Shown here piece after piece: positions 5,726 to 6,434 of a stretch of 6,434 bases of DNA. A program made the translations under genes and the position numbers. Within the stretch, counting starts at the first letter, position 1; the number at the start of each line of letters is the position of its first letter. Source of the DNA: Flavobacteriales bacterium (GTDB lineage: Bacteria > Bacteroidota > Bacteroidia > Flavobacteriales > UA16); the NCBI GenBank assembly GCA_002683735.1, contig NYTZ01000095.1:4596-11029 (forward strand), written 5' to 3'. The notes under the pieces were generated by a model. It had not been told where the DNA came from and searched no databases. It worked only from the letters and a program-made list of their open reading frames with translations.

Positions 5726-6434
5726 ATGTCGTTGAAAGCTTTACCTCCGTCGGATCTGCGCGCCCTCTTGTCAGGGATGCCGGGATGGCAAGATTTGGAG
5801 CAGGCCATCCCCATAGGCCTTCAAGAGCAACTTGACGACGCCGTCCGGTCCGGGACCTGCCTTCCGGGGCCCTCCTTTTGGTTCCGGGCACTGGAAGCAG
5901 TGGGTCGACCGGAGAACGTGCGCGTGGTCATCTTGGGTCAGGACCCCTACCACGGGGTGGGCCAAGCGCAAGGGCTTTCTTTTTCCGTCCCGGATGGCTG
6001 GCCCTTGCCACCTTCGCTGCGTAACATCTACAGAGAGATCGCCGCAGATGTGGGGGGGACGCCGCCTGGCTCCGGAAACCTCGAAGGCTGGGCAAAACAA
6101 GGCGTGCTGCTGCTCAACGACGTACTGACGGTGGCACCCGGCGCCCCGGGCAGCCATTCGGCCTTTGGATGGCAGTCCTTGACCGAAGCCGTTTTGGGCA
6201 CCCTCATGCACCGACCTGTGGCCTTTTTGTTGTGGGGGCGGCACGCCCGACGTCACGCATCCGGGGTTGGCCGACTTCACCCGGAACACTTGGTGCTGCA
6301 GGCACCGCACCCGAGTCCGCTCAGCGCGCACCGCGGTTTTCTGGGGTGTGGACACTTCAGCGCGGTGAACCGTTGGATGGTTGGGAAGCGAAAAAGAAGG
6401 GGAAACTTGCCTTCGACGATTCGTGTAAGCTTGC
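5726..6434 (+). CDS. ung: Uracil-DNA glycosylase, family 1 (open at window edge)
   Basis: UDG removes uracil from DNA as the first step of base-excision repair in the cytoplasm. Visible family 1 landmarks: VVILGQDPYHG (67-77) with the catalytic aspartate D73 and Y75, GLSFS with the base-stacking F86, PPSLRNIYREI (95-105), and GVLLLND with the uracil-reading N131. LLWGRHA follows (168-174), then the HPSPLSAHRGF loop with H195 and the DNA-intercalating L199 (195-205), and GCGHFSAVNRW (207-217). All catalytic residues are present. ATG 5726 gives a normal N-terminus. From E. coli UDG I expect about ten further residues after NxW, ending near a GxxPIDW motif. Here the frame instead reads the basic segment GKRKRRGNLPSTIRVSL and is still open at base 6434 after 236 codons. 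This is either a lineage-specific tail or the effect of a small indel in the A/G-rich run at 6390-6405. The gene is divergent from the helicase gene. Confidence 0.95.
   Translation, partial: MSLKALPPSDLRALLSGMPGWQDLEQAIPIGLQEQLDDAVRSGTCLPGPSFWFRALEAVGRPENVRVVILGQDPYHGVGQAQGLSFSVPDGWPLPPSLRNIYREIAADVGGTPPGSGNLEGWAKQGVLLLNDVLTVAPGAPGSHSAFGWQSLTEAVLGTLMHRPVAFLLWGRHARRHASGVGRLHPEHLVLQAPHPSPLSAHRGFLGCGHFSAVNRWMVGKRKRRGNLPSTIRVSL

Noticed and set aside
5771..6355. Minus-strand open frame (194 codons) antisense to ung
   Set aside because: It lies wholly opposite the well-supported UDG coding sequence and shows no domain.

Overview
The window looks like an ordinary chromosomal housekeeping region of a fairly GC-rich member of the Bacteroidota, probably near Flavobacteriales. 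Three things point there. The tsaD protein has Bacteroidota-like wording (GIESSCDDTS, GGVVPEFASRAHQ). tsaD is divergent from a TamB-like gene, a neighbourhood I recall from Flavobacteria-type genomes. A TAnnTTTG-type promoter element lies ahead of the helicase gene. The lineage is an inference from these signs, not from a search.

Layout, left to right. Positions 1-1410 (minus) hold the first 470 codons of a tamB-like gene, which is cut by the left edge. A short divergent spacer (about 1411-1506) leads to tsaD (plus, to 2502), the catalytic subunit for tRNA t6A37 formation. tsaD meets a small SRPBCC/AHSA1-type gene (minus, 2503-2919) tail to tail with no base between them. Upstream of that, on the same strand, is a LytS/YehU-type membrane histidine kinase (2959-4017). 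Further upstream, again on the minus strand, is a stand-alone superfamily 2 DEAH helicase (4130-5650). A 75-bp divergent spacer separates the helicase from a family 1 uracil-DNA glycosylase gene (plus, from 5726), which is still open at the right edge.

How the genes relate. tamB (envelope), tsaD (translation fidelity), the helicase and ung (nucleic-acid maintenance) are independent functions. The kinase and the SRPBCC gene may share a transcript, although a weak hairpin sits between them. No CRISPR array, transposase, tRNA, rRNA or phage gene was seen.

I found no convincing new multi-gene system. The points most worth a second look are the kinase, whose ATP-lid glycine motifs are missing and which has no response regulator beside it; a perfect 15-bp inverted repeat just upstream of the kinase; the near-leaderless promoter of the helicase; and the unusual basic C-terminus of the uracil-DNA glycosylase.
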